Source: Sulfobacillus thermotolerans (GTDB taxonomy: Bacteria > Bacillota > Sulfobacillia > Sulfobacillales > Sulfobacillaceae). From it: 64,000 bases of DNA. Under the pieces are notes generated by a model. It searched no databases and was not told the DNA's origin. It worked only from the letters and a program-made list of their open reading frames with translations. The translations under genes were made by a program, and so were the position numbers. Of the stretch, positions 9,921-18,358 are shown in pieces (positions within the stretch are counted from its first letter, which is position 1; every line of letters begins with the position of its first letter). The stretch is from the NCBI GenBank assembly GCA_002951815.1, contig CP019454.1:2108001-2172000 (forward strand), read 5' to 3'.

Positions 9921-10910
9921 ATGCTCGTCACCTTGTTGAATCGTCCACACGATGTGACAATTGTTTCACGCTCCGAACCAGAAGAAATTCCGCCAGGGTT
10001 TGTCCGGGTAGCCATTAAATCAGTTGGCATCTGTGGGTCAGACGTTCATTATTATGAAAAAGGTCGCATCGGAGACTTTGTGCTGCGGTCCCCGATGGTA
10101 CTGGGGCATGAATCGGCGGGAATTGTGGACCAGGTGGGAGAAGGAGTGTCTTTGGTACCGGGACAGGTAGTAGCCTTGGAACCGGGAATTCCTTGTAGAC
10201 GTTGCCGATATTGCTTGTCCGGCCACTATAATCTTTGCCCAGATGTGAAATTTTTTGCGACCCCACCCGTGGACGGAGCATTGCAGGAATATGTCGTGCA
10301 TCCAGCCCAATTTACGTTCCCTGCAGAGGGCTTAAGCCCTGATGAGGCGTGTTTGGCTGAGCCGCTATCTGTCGGTGTATATGCCGCACGGCGGGCGAGT
10401 GTGGGGTTGGGAGACAAGGTTCTCGTTATCGGCGCCGGACCTGTAGGCTTAGCGACAGCATTTGCGTCGGAAGCTCAAGGGGGGGAAGCGGCATTAACCG
10501 ATGTTGCGTCTAATCGGATTGCTACAGCTAGAGCGGCAGGATTTTCAGCCAGTTTCTTTAATAGCGAGATGACCGGAAAGTATGATGTGGTGTTTGAGTG
10601 CACAGGCACCCAGTCTGGAATAAGTGATGCTCAACGAGCACTTCGGCCAGGAGGGGTGTTAGCTTTGATTGGGATGGGTCAACCTGAGACAATGCAACTG
10701 AATGGGCTTGACCTCAATGTGCGGGGAATTACCGTCATCGGTATTTTTCGTTATGCCAATACTTATCCCAGTGCCTTGGCGTTAATTCGGCGCTACCGTG
10801 ACCGTATGAAAGTATTCCAAGGGTCCTATGTGGATATGACCGATTTGCCTCAATTTCTAGCGGATCGTGGATATCAGCATTACGTAAAAACTATTGTGCA
10901 TGTGAAGTAG
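9921..10910 (+). CDS. Zinc-dependent polyol/alcohol dehydrogenase
   Basis: A 329-residue medium-chain dehydrogenase most like sorbitol/xylitol dehydrogenases. Catalytic zinc region: GICGSDVHYYEKGRIGDF and GHESAGIV. The structural zinc site has four cysteines in PCRRCRYCLSGHYNLC. The NAD-binding Rossmann motif is VLVIGAGPVGLA. It lies last in the lacI-kinase-ABC operon, so it probably oxidises an imported polyol or interconverts polyol and ketose before phosphorylation. Confidence 0.85.
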   Translation: MLVTLLNRPHDVTIVSRSEPEEIPPGFVRVAIKSVGICGSDVHYYEKGRIGDFVLRSPMVLGHESAGIVDQVGEGVSLVPGQVVALEPGIPCRRCRYCLSGHYNLCPDVKFFATPPVDGALQEYVVHPAQFTFPAEGLSPDEACLAEPLSVGVYAARRASVGLGDKVLVIGAGPVGLATAFASEAQGGEAALTDVASNRIATARAAGFSASFFNSEMTGKYDVVFECTGTQSGISDAQRALRPGGVLALIGMGQPETMQLNGLDLNVRGITVIGIFRYANTYPSALALIRRYRDRMKVFQGSYVDMTDLPQFLADRGYQHYVKTIVHVK

Positions 10911-10933
10911 AGTAAGAACGACACCCTATAATT

Positions 10934-10964
10934 CCCTCCGAATGTGCGAGCGACATTCGGAGGG
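10934..10964 (+). terminator. Hairpin ending the sugar operon
   Basis: A perfect 12-bp stem CCCTCCGAATGT / ACATTCGGAGGG with a 7-base loop, 24 bp after the dehydrogenase stop. There is no downstream T-run, so the mode of termination is uncertain. Confidence 0.6.
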
Positions 10965-11396
10965 ATACATGGTTGTTGGACCTTAGCCAAACAGGCTCAG
11001 AAGCAGAGTCTCAATGCGAGCCTTTCCCCTATCTTTATCTGACTCATCTATACCACCTGAGGTCGACCACCGTCCTGACAGTAATGTGGAATTGTCGTGG
11101 CAGGTTTTTGGAGGAGAACCTCCATAATTGTATGCGGCGTTAACCTTTCATTGCTGCCTTTTAGATGAACTTGGCGGCAGCCATAAGACAATTCACCAAC
11201 ATTTTTGGTTGCATCTTCAGCGGCATAGTTTTTGTATGCAACTTGAATTTTTCTCACACATTAAATTTGGCCTAACAAAGTGTTACGCAGCATACGGGCT
11301 GGCGAAGTGTTTCTCGGTGGGAGTGTAGTTCTAACACTTGTGGGGCCTCTAGAGGTCTGTCATGCTAGACGTCAGGAAATGGCTAGGAGGTTGGAT
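10965..11396. other. Intergenic before the FGGY kinase
   Basis: About 430 bp with no supported gene. It contains a small hairpin GGAGG-AGAA-CCTCC near 11108-11125 and an inverted repeat AAGTGTTA / TAACACTT around 11278 and 11332 that could be a regulator site. The kinase frame is open back to 11280, but the residues before 11397 do not look like kinase sequence. Confidence 0.5.
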
Positions 11397-12770
11397 ATGG
11401 AGCGCGCTCTTATCGCCTTTGACCTTGGCACAACCCATTTGAAGTGGGTTGTTACCGACTTATCTGGCCAAATTATTCTGGCACAAAATCAAATGCCATC
11501 GGGAGTCAGAACGGATGGGTGTCATTCCGAACAAAATCCCCTTTGGGTATATGACCGGATTGTCGAAGTCTTAAAAGATGCCAGGGTTCAGTGGAACATT
11601 CAACGTCTGAGCTTTTCTTGCGCAATGCACACGTTGCTGGCAGTGGACAGCGAGGGCAATCCTGTGACCCAGAGTCTGACCTGGATGGACTCATGCGCGT
11701 TTTCTGCGGCAGAACATCTGCGCAAGCAAGATGTGGCGGGGGATTTAAAGCGGCAAACAGGCGTTCCCCTACATGCCATGTCACCACTGGTCAAGTGGAT
11801 TCATCTGCGCTCCACGCTGCCGAAGTCCGCACGACCCGTATCGCTCAAAGATTACCTCGTATTTCGCCTCACCAACCAATGGCAAACCGACTACTCTACG
11901 GCTGCGGCCAGTGGTTTTCTAGGACTTAACGGGGATTGGTGTCCTCTTGCATTGCACTATGCGGATGTGTCTGCGCGTGACCTTCCTGAATTGCATCCTG
12001 TGACGTTTGCCATTCCTGATACCACCGGTCAATTCGAAGTTGTGCTTGGCGGCAATGATGCTGCGACTGCTCATATTCATTTGGGTATTGCCCCAGATGG
12101 AGGGGTGGGGGTATTAGCGATGGGGACCAGTGGAGCGCTACGCACGACGTCAGCACATACAGTGGATTCGCCCGAGCTCTTCTGCTATACCATGGGACCA
12201 ACCCGAGGGTATCTCGTCGGTTCTGCCTTTTCCAATATCGGCAATTACTTATCGTGGGTGGCGAACCTATTTGCGCTTTCGGTCGATGAGGTCCTTCACA
12301 GGGGGATTGATACCGTCCGTCGTGGGGAGCCCTTGCCGGTGGCGATCCCTTATTTATACGGTGAAAGATCGCCGTGGTGGCGTGAAGATCTCCACGCCGA
12401 ATGGCGTGGTCTAACCTCATTACATGGAAGGGATCACCTATTAGGATCGGCGCTCTTGTCCATAGCCGCTATGTACTTAAGAGGGCTTCAAACTCTCGAA
12501 CACCAAGGAGTGCCGCTAGAAGATCTCCGCATTGGTTCTGGTCTTCTTGACAGGCCATTTTTAGCGCAATTTCTTTCGGATTCGCTGAGTCGTCCGTTGT
12601 CGCTCGTCGATGCTCAAGACGCATCACTTATGGGGGCAATCGACCTTGCTCGTTCAGAAAAGGGTCCTACAACTCCGTTGATACAACGCTACTACCATCC
12701 ATCCCATTCGTCACTGTATGAACGAACCCTTGAGAGGGTGTCTATTCTTGCTGCGTATCAAAAATCCTAG
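11397..12770 (+). CDS. FGGY-family carbohydrate kinase
   Basis: A 457-residue kinase of the FGGY family (gluconokinase/xylulokinase group). The N-terminus is ALIAFDLGTTHLKWVVTDLSG, the phosphate-binding loop. LTWMDSCA is the substrate-contact region, and the second ATP-binding motif GVLAMGTSGALRT lies near residue 240. I place the start at 11397 because AGGAGG lies 7 bp upstream and the family begins directly at this motif. The 39 codons before it lack similarity. It presumably phosphorylates a keto-sugar or sugar acid produced by the preceding locus. Confidence 0.85.
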   Translation: MERALIAFDLGTTHLKWVVTDLSGQIILAQNQMPSGVRTDGCHSEQNPLWVYDRIVEVLKDARVQWNIQRLSFSCAMHTLLAVDSEGNPVTQSLTWMDSCAFSAAEHLRKQDVAGDLKRQTGVPLHAMSPLVKWIHLRSTLPKSARPVSLKDYLVFRLTNQWQTDYSTAAASGFLGLNGDWCPLALHYADVSARDLPELHPVTFAIPDTTGQFEVVLGGNDAATAHIHLGIAPDGGVGVLAMGTSGALRTTSAHTVDSPELFCYTMGPTRGYLVGSAFSNIGNYLSWVANLFALSVDEVLHRGIDTVRRGEPLPVAIPYLYGERSPWWREDLHAEWRGLTSLHGRDHLLGSALLSIAAMYLRGLQTLEHQGVPLEDLRIGSGLLDRPFLAQFLSDSLSRPLSLVDAQDASLMGAIDLARSEKGPTTPLIQRYYHPSHSSLYERTLERVSILAAYQKS

Positions 12771-12935
12771 CATCGAAAGACAGTTCATAGCCCCCGCTCG
12801 CTTGGCTGTGCGAAATATTCCGGCATGGCCACCGCAAAAAATCGAACCTTTTAGGAGTGGATGAATTTCAGGGTGTGATAAATTACTTCATTTGTCGCGA
12901 AGGCCAATTGCGCTTCCTGCCGAGGATAGTGACCT

Positions 12936-13133
12936 GTGCTCGCAATCAACACACTCAGCCCGACGTCGCTCATTGTAGTTTCCACATACGGCACAAGCTA
13001 TGACTATATCGATGTCGCATCGGCCCCGGACCTGGGCATTCTTGTCACGCATACACCGCAGGCGGTAGTCGCAGCAACGGCAGAGCTCGGTCTCACATTG
13101 ATTATGGCTTTGATGCGCCACATCGTTCCGCAT
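12936..13133 (+). pseudogene. Relic of a D-2-hydroxyacid dehydrogenase
   Basis: About 65 codons read as the internal part of a glyoxylate/gluconate-type 2-hydroxyacid dehydrogenase: LIVVSTYGTSYDYIDV, then GILVTHTPQAVVAATAELG. These match the conserved block before the Rossmann fold. No start, no nucleotide-binding domain and no in-frame continuation are present, and a stop lies just upstream. It is a decayed fragment in a gene-poor stretch. Confidence 0.6.
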
Positions 13134-13657
13134 GACTGCCGCTGCGGGGCTATCAAAAACGCTTCATATTACCGCAGGATCCACGGCGCTTTTAGGAGCG
13201 ATGTTCTTTCTGGGCTATTTTTTCTTTCAAATTCCAGGCGCGCATTATGCGGAAACGAAAAGTGCCAAAAAGGAGCAGAATGCGTTTGCGCATCCGGTGA
13301 ATTACTGGAATGCTTGTCACTTCCGATAAGGGACCACGTGCGTTAGGAGGGGTCTGCGCGGCACCGGTTCTCTTTACCCGCACCAACATCGTAAGAATTG
13401 CGACACAGCGCCATAAACAAAAATCCATCGTTAGGCGAGCCGGTCGCTACGGACAAATAACCTACATAACATGCCGGGAAGAAACGGCTGGGGTCTAGGT
13501 TCCTCATGAGCCCATAATATTTCTGGATCAATAGTTGGTGTGTCCGTATAAGAAGGTGGCTACTGCTTAGCTGCCAACATTTTATGGTGGGGACACAGGC
13601 AAGATTGCATCATCTATCAATCTGTGGGTTTATCTTTAGGAAGTCATCATTTGAGTG
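13134..13657. other. Gene-poor stretch with degraded coding sequence
   Basis: Only short overlapping frames on both strands occur here. One (13132-13329) includes a hydrophobic run LLGAMFFLGYFFF but has no recognisable family. The region reads like debris following the dehydrogenase relic and separates two unrelated operons. Confidence 0.4.
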
Positions 13658-14320
13658 CTAGTCCCCGGCAACAAGAAGTGGTGAACGGGATATAGATAAA
13701 AGTTCGAGTGCGGTGGCAATATGATGTCTTGCCAAGGATTCGGCGCGAATTGCGTCATGTTCTGCTAGGGCATTCACAATTAGTCGATGCTCTTGTAGAG
13801 CATGTTGTGCTCTTTGCAACTGGATTTGGATAGTGGGAAAGAACAGGCGTGCAGAAATGTTAATGACTTCTTCTAAATGATGACGTAGCGGCATGTTATC
13901 TGCTATGACCGTGATGAGTTGATGAAAAGCGAGATTATGATTCAACCATTCGCTTGGAGACCAAGGCTCAATAGTGTTTTCCATGTGGTTTAATATTTCG
14001 TGAAGTTCTGCAATATGGCTAGCCGTACATTTTTGGGCGGCAAGCCGTGCAGCCGCCCCGTCGAGGACCTCGCGAACGACGTAATAATCTCGAACATTTT
14101 CATAGGTGATGGGTAGGACGGTCATGCCTTGGGTAGGGGACACTACGAGGAATCCTTCTTTTTCTAAAATTCGCAATGCCTCTCGCAACGGTGTTCTGCT
14201 AATCCCAAATCTTTCAGCAAGCTCTTCTTGGATAAGATGCACGCCTGGTTGAAGTTCGCCACTCAAAATCACTTCACGTAAATTTCGCACGGCCGTGTCA
14301 ACAAGATGGTTTTTTGTCAT
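13658..14320 (-). CDS. GntR-family regulator, FCD (FadR) subgroup
   Basis: A 220-residue repressor. The winged helix is at residues 10-75 (SGELQPGVHLIQEELAERFG, ISRTPLREALRILEKEGFL). It is followed by an all-helical FCD ligand domain with histidines suited to metal and organic acid binding (FHQLITVIADNMPLRHH; EHRLIVNALAEHDAIRA; ARHHI). It is divergent from the Ntn hydrolase/ABC operon and shares a 267-bp control region holding two copies of its likely operator. It probably responds to a small carboxylate or a related nitrogen compound. Confidence 0.9.
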   Translation of the reverse strand: MTKNHLVDTAVRNLREVILSGELQPGVHLIQEELAERFGISRTPLREALRILEKEGFLVVSPTQGMTVLPITYENVRDYYVVREVLDGAAARLAAQKCTASHIAELHEILNHMENTIEPWSPSEWLNHNLAFHQLITVIADNMPLRHHLEEVINISARLFFPTIQIQLQRAQHALQEHRLIVNALAEHDAIRAESLARHHIATALELLSISRSPLLVAGD

Positions 14321-14343
14321 TAAGAGCCTCCATCATCTTCAAT

Positions 14344-14355
14344 ATTGTATCCAAT
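14344..14355 (-). promoter_or_regulatory. Probable GntR/FCD operator, gntR side
   Basis: ATTGTATCCAAT lies 24 bp before the GntR start codon. FadR-subgroup regulators commonly bind near-palindromes of the TTGTATACAA type. Its reverse complement, ATTGGATACAAT, recurs before the divergent operon, which supports real regulatory use. Confidence 0.55.
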
Positions 14356-14553
14356 TAAGTCTGAATGAATTATAAGTAACGATTGCATACTGCGCAACGG
14401 GAAGATAGAACAAATCTTGTCGACACCCTTGAAAATAAAGGAAAAATGTCGTGTCGAAAAACTGTTAGATATTATTGTTAACTTTTACAAAAGCAATAAA
14501 TATGCTGACCAACCCATTACATTAGTGTAAATTTCATGATATATTCCCTCTAT

Positions 14554-14565
14554 ATTGGATACAAA
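14554..14565 (+). promoter_or_regulatory. Probable GntR/FCD operator, operon side
   Basis: ATTGGATACAAA matches the opposite-strand site at 14344-14355 in 11 of 12 positions. It ends 8 bp before the ribosome binding site of the Ntn hydrolase gene, a position where a bound repressor would block transcription. Confidence 0.55.
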
Positions 14566-14587
14566 ATATGTCAAGGGGGTGGCTCTG

Positions 14588-15415
14588 ATGTGTACGACAG
14601 GTATATTGAAAGGGACGGATAAAGAGTGGTTGTTGGGGTTTAAGACGTTGGATGCTGCTCCTACTGGCACATGGCATGCAGAAGTCTCTTTCCCTTCGGG
14701 CATGCGCGCTTTAGCCGTAGGGATTACTGTTCAGCTGGGAATTAATTCAGGATTAAATTCCCAAGGGTTATGTTCTGTCCTTTCATATCTGGATACATGC
14801 ATGCCCGATCCCAATGGCGGCCCGCAAGAATCGGGATGGGTGGGTGACAACCGAGGGTTGGCCAATGCATCAATGTTGGCGGAGTGTACGACTGTGCAGG
14901 AAGGGTATCAGTTTTTGTCAAAATACTTTCAACAATTTCCCAGTAACGTTGGAGGTAACTTCTTGTTAGCGGATCACCACGGCACAATAGGCGTGGTCGA
15001 ATATTATCAAGGACAAGTTCGATTTCAAGAGGGTACAGAAAATTATTTGGTGCGCGCGAATAACGGCGTCTTGTTGGCTCAGGAGGAACAAAAGCTTCTT
15101 TCACCCGAGATTCAATTCGATCGCTTTGGGCGTTATTCACTGGCCGAAACATTTGGAAGAACGAATCACCAACAGGCGAAATCTGACGCTATTAAAGCTA
15201 TCAAAGAATTTTTGAGTAGCCACGGCGATGCGCTAAATCCTCCCATTTGTGTTCATGATTATGATGTGCCAGGAGCTCGCTACTCTCGCAGTGAGCCGAT
15301 CTCTACGGTAACGGCTGCCATTTTTGATATGATGAACTACCGGATGCTGTTTACCCGTTCCAATCCATGTTCCTTGTCGTGGGAAGATATGGCGCCGCTG
15401 GAGATTAGCGTATGA
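14588..15415 (+). CDS. Ntn hydrolase with N-terminal cysteine (C45/C59-like)
   Basis: A 275-residue protein resembling linear amide C-N hydrolases of the acyl-CoA:6-aminopenicillanate acyltransferase (C45) or choloylglycine hydrolase group. The start at 14588 follows AAGGGGGT by 7 bp. It gives Met-Cys-Thr-Thr, so removing Met exposes Cys2 as the expected N-terminal nucleophile. An alternative start 11 codons upstream would bury it. Other family features are the internal NSQGLCSVLSYLDT block, FLLADHHGTIGVVEY and LVRANN. It heads an operon with an ABC importer, so it likely cleaves an amide taken up by that importer. The substrate is unknown. Confidence 0.7.
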   Translation: MCTTGILKGTDKEWLLGFKTLDAAPTGTWHAEVSFPSGMRALAVGITVQLGINSGLNSQGLCSVLSYLDTCMPDPNGGPQESGWVGDNRGLANASMLAECTTVQEGYQFLSKYFQQFPSNVGGNFLLADHHGTIGVVEYYQGQVRFQEGTENYLVRANNGVLLAQEEQKLLSPEIQFDRFGRYSLAETFGRTNHQQAKSDAIKAIKEFLSSHGDALNPPICVHDYDVPGARYSRSEPISTVTAAIFDMMNYRMLFTRSNPCSLSWEDMAPLEISV

Positions 15416-16263
15416 CAGCAGCGTTACAGGTAAGTGGTCTCCATCATGGCTATTTTAACCGCGGACAATACACGGAAATTCTGCAAGATATATCCTTTAG
15501 TGTTCCCAAAGGTTCATTTGTTTGCATAGTGGGACCGAGCGGTGCGGGCAAGACAACCCTGTTCAACCTCCTAGCGCGATTTATGCCGGTGCAACAAGGC
15601 ACCATCTTGCTCGACGGATCCGCAGACAATGCTCAACGAGACAAACTTGGCTATATGTTGCAAAAGGATCTCCTGTTTCCTTGGCGAACCATATTGGACA
15701 ACGTATTGCTGGGGCTGGATATACACCGTCGCCGGGACCGGCGGCACATCGAACGGGCGCACGAATACTTAAGGCGTTATGGACTAGAAGGCTACGCACA
15801 TGCTTATCCGAACCAGTTGTCTGGTGGCATGCGGCAGCGTGCCGCGCTGATTCGGACCTTGATGGTGGAGCCTTCACTCATTTTGCTCGACGAGCCATTT
15901 TCCGCACTTGATTATCAAACACGGTTATTACTCGAAAATGAGTTACTTGAGATTAATCGTCGTGAACACCGAACGATGATGTTGGTGACTCATGATATAG
16001 GGGAAGCTATTTCACTTGCAGATAGGGTCATTGTTTTGAGCCACCGTCCAGCGCATGTCAAAGCCATTCACGAGATTCGTCTGACAATCTCCGGGACTAG
16101 GACGCCATGGGAGGCGCGTAAGGCTCCCGAATATCACACGTATTTTGATATCTTGTGGCAGGAGTTAGGCCTTCAAATGGAGATGGCAGGGGGAATGAGC
16201 GCAAGTGGCCGTGAAACAGAAAATAGAGATCAACAGTCCCTCCAAGCCACAAATTTTCAATAG
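15412..16263 (+). CDS. ABC transporter ATPase (SsuB/TauB/ThiZ type)
   Basis: A 283-residue ATPase: Walker A GPSGAGKTTL, Q-loop MLQKDLLFPWRT, signature LSGGMRQR, Walker B LILLDEPFSALD and H-loop MLVTHDIGEA. This set is typical of nitrate, sulfonate, taurine and hydroxymethylpyrimidine importers. The gene overlaps the hydrolase by 4 bp and the permease by 59 bp, so it is translationally coupled. Confidence 0.9.
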   Translation: MTAALQVSGLHHGYFNRGQYTEILQDISFSVPKGSFVCIVGPSGAGKTTLFNLLARFMPVQQGTILLDGSADNAQRDKLGYMLQKDLLFPWRTILDNVLLGLDIHRRRDRRHIERAHEYLRRYGLEGYAHAYPNQLSGGMRQRAALIRTLMVEPSLILLDEPFSALDYQTRLLLENELLEINRREHRTMMLVTHDIGEAISLADRVIVLSHRPAHVKAIHEIRLTISGTRTPWEARKAPEYHTYFDILWQELGLQMEMAGGMSASGRETENRDQQSLQATNFQ

Positions 16264-17023
16264 ACACGTATCGACCGTTAAAAGCCTCGGATGGCAGACC
16301 CTCATAGTGGGGATCGTGGTAGCGCTGTGGCAAATTGCTGTATGGCGTCACTGGGTCAATGGATTTTTGACCGGCAGCCCGGTGTTGATTTGGCAAAGCG
16401 CCCGGTCAATGTGGAGTACGGGAAGTCTTCAAACCGATATTGAAATAACCGCGATTGAGACGCTCAGTGGTTTCGTCTTGGGGACGGTGGGAGGAACGGT
16501 CATTGGCTATTCATTTTGGTATTGGACAGGAACGTCGAAGGTATTTCAGCCATTTGCCGTGGTGTTCAATGGTATTCCGAAGATTGCTCTGGCGCCCTTG
16601 ATTATTATTTGGTTTGGAACGGGCATTCAATCGAAGATTCTGTTGGCCTTCGCGTCGACTGTAGTGGTTGCATTGCTCGCTGCCTACCAAGGAGCCATGG
16701 AACTTGATAGGGATTTTGAACGCCTATTATGGGCATTTGGTGCCAACAGGCGACAAGTGTTTCTTCATTTGATTCTTCCAGGAAGTATGCCGTGGGTCGT
16801 TAATGCGATGCGTATTAACGTAGGGCTGGCTTTGGTAGGAGCCGTTATCGGGGAGTTTATCGCGTCCCAGGCGGGATTAGGCCATGCTGTGTTTGTCGCC
16901 GGGAATTTGTTCGAATTAAATGTTGTCTGGGTGGGCGTCTTAGTCTTATCGCTGATGGCGTTGGTCTTGTACGGCGGGGTTGCGGTCGTCGAACGCCTCG
17001 TTATTCGAGGTCGCCCCTGGTAA
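16205..17023 (+). CDS. ABC transporter permease (SsuC/TauC type)
   Basis: A 272-residue BPD_transp_1 permease with about six membrane spans. The ATPase-contacting EAA-like loop is LLWAFGANRRQVFLHLILPGS. The GTG start at 16205 lies inside the ATPase gene behind AGGGGG. This long overlap is unusual, but the N-terminal residues match no better downstream start. It works with the adjacent ATPase and binding protein. Confidence 0.88.
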   Translation: MAVKQKIEINSPSKPQIFNRHVSTVKSLGWQTLIVGIVVALWQIAVWRHWVNGFLTGSPVLIWQSARSMWSTGSLQTDIEITAIETLSGFVLGTVGGTVIGYSFWYWTGTSKVFQPFAVVFNGIPKIALAPLIIIWFGTGIQSKILLAFASTVVVALLAAYQGAMELDRDFERLLWAFGANRRQVFLHLILPGSMPWVVNAMRINVGLALVGAVIGEFIASQAGLGHAVFVAGNLFELNVVWVGVLVLSLMALVLYGGVAVVERLVIRGRPW

Positions 17024-17056
17024 GTGCGCTTAACTAATTGAGGGGGATGATTCATT

Positions 17057-18034
17057 GTGATAAGACCTAAACGGCTGATGGGACTTCTAGGAGCCACGGT
17101 ACTATTATCCGGATGTGGTGCGTCGTCCGCCAAAGCAGGAGCCAGCGCTTCTGCAGGTACGAAAGTCGTTATTGCTCAAGCTTTTCAGTCCTTATTGTAT
17201 TTACCTTTGTATGTTGCGATGGACAAAGGGTACTTTGCTTCAGAAGGGTTACAGGTAAGTAAAGTTACGAGCAATAGCGGTGCCAACGCCGTAGCGTCCG
17301 TTATCTCGGGCTCAGCACAGTTTTCCTTGCAGGACCCCATGATCGCGACATTGTCAGATATTAAGGGAGCTTCCGTGGTGCCTGTTGCGGCGGTTGTTAA
17401 TGGAGTACCCGTATGGATTGTTGGTCATCAAAGGGGGGCATTTAGCAACTTAGCGGGACAAAATATTGCGACTGCGATTCCGCCTTCCACCAGTACCTAT
17501 TTGCTTCAACGCGCATTGAAGCAAAAACACATGAAAGCTAATTTGGAGTTTGTGGAGTTAGGGACCGAAGCTGCGCCAGTTTTAGCGGGTAAGGCGCAGT
17601 ATGGTGTAGTTTACGAACCTACCGTGGAAGAAGCTGTCGCTCAGGGATTAAAAGTCGTCTATTCCTTTGCGCATCAATATCAATCCGATTACGCGTTCTC
17701 GAGTATTGATACGAGTCGGGCCTTTATCGCGAAACACCCTCGGGTCGTACAAGAATTTGTCGACGGTATCGACAAAAGTCTTCAATACATTGCTCAGCAT
17801 CCCCAAGGAACGATACAAATTGCGATAAAAGAGTTCCCGACGCTTCCGCCGTCTGTTGTCAAGGCGGGAGTTCTGCGGATGATTCGGGATAAGGTTTACG
17901 CCACTAGTCCCGTCATTACGCCAAGCGAATTCCATAACGCTCTTCAGCTACAAGAATTTTTGGGAAATATCCGTCCCGGACAGGTGTCGTATGCAGACAT
18001 TGTGAATACAAAGTTTGCGCGCAATGCCAAATAA
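17057..18034 (+). CDS. ABC substrate-binding lipoprotein (NMT1/THI5-like)
   Basis: A 325-residue lipoprotein starting at GTG behind GAGGGGGA. The lipobox LLSGC has its cysteine at about residue 20. The mature part opens with the family pattern SLLYLPLYVAMDKGYFASEGL. Such proteins bind sulfonates, nitrate, pyrimidine precursors or riboflavin-like compounds. The shared operon with an amide hydrolase points to an organic nitrogen ligand, which I cannot identify further. Confidence 0.88.
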   Translation: MIRPKRLMGLLGATVLLSGCGASSAKAGASASAGTKVVIAQAFQSLLYLPLYVAMDKGYFASEGLQVSKVTSNSGANAVASVISGSAQFSLQDPMIATLSDIKGASVVPVAAVVNGVPVWIVGHQRGAFSNLAGQNIATAIPPSTSTYLLQRALKQKHMKANLEFVELGTEAAPVLAGKAQYGVVYEPTVEEAVAQGLKVVYSFAHQYQSDYAFSSIDTSRAFIAKHPRVVQEFVDGIDKSLQYIAQHPQGTIQIAIKEFPTLPPSVVKAGVLRMIRDKVYATSPVITPSEFHNALQLQEFLGNIRPGQVSYADIVNTKFARNAK

Positions 18035-18358
18035 ACGATGTTTTCGTGTTAGTTGGCAATTTTAACAAGAAATCGCCCAGAAAACTATGTACGGTATTAG
18101 TAGGCTGTGGTGAGCAATATTCTAACTCAGCTAAAACCAAGAAGAATTTCAGATTATCGTTCGTTGTTACCTTGCCCACGTTGTTAGGCCAGACCAGCAA
18201 ATTCGCACCCCGTTTTCTTGTTCCTGATGTTCACTTCTTAGGTGCAACACTCCGCGGTATTCCACGCTCAAAGGCAAAGGTTCTTTGACGATCTTTTTGA
18301 TAAATAATTCATCTGCCAATGCGGCTAACGAGATCACGAACTTTACAAGGAGGGCTAA
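18035..18358. other. Intergenic before the NCS1 permease
   Basis: About 320 bp with no supported gene. An 80-codon frame (18046-18288) shows no family features. The NCS1 ribosome binding site, AAGGAGGG, lies at its end. Confidence 0.5.

Noticed and set aside
11048-11257. Minus-strand frame before the FGGY kinase that I considered as a transposase remnant.
   Set aside because: No transposase motif or terminal inverted repeat could be identified.
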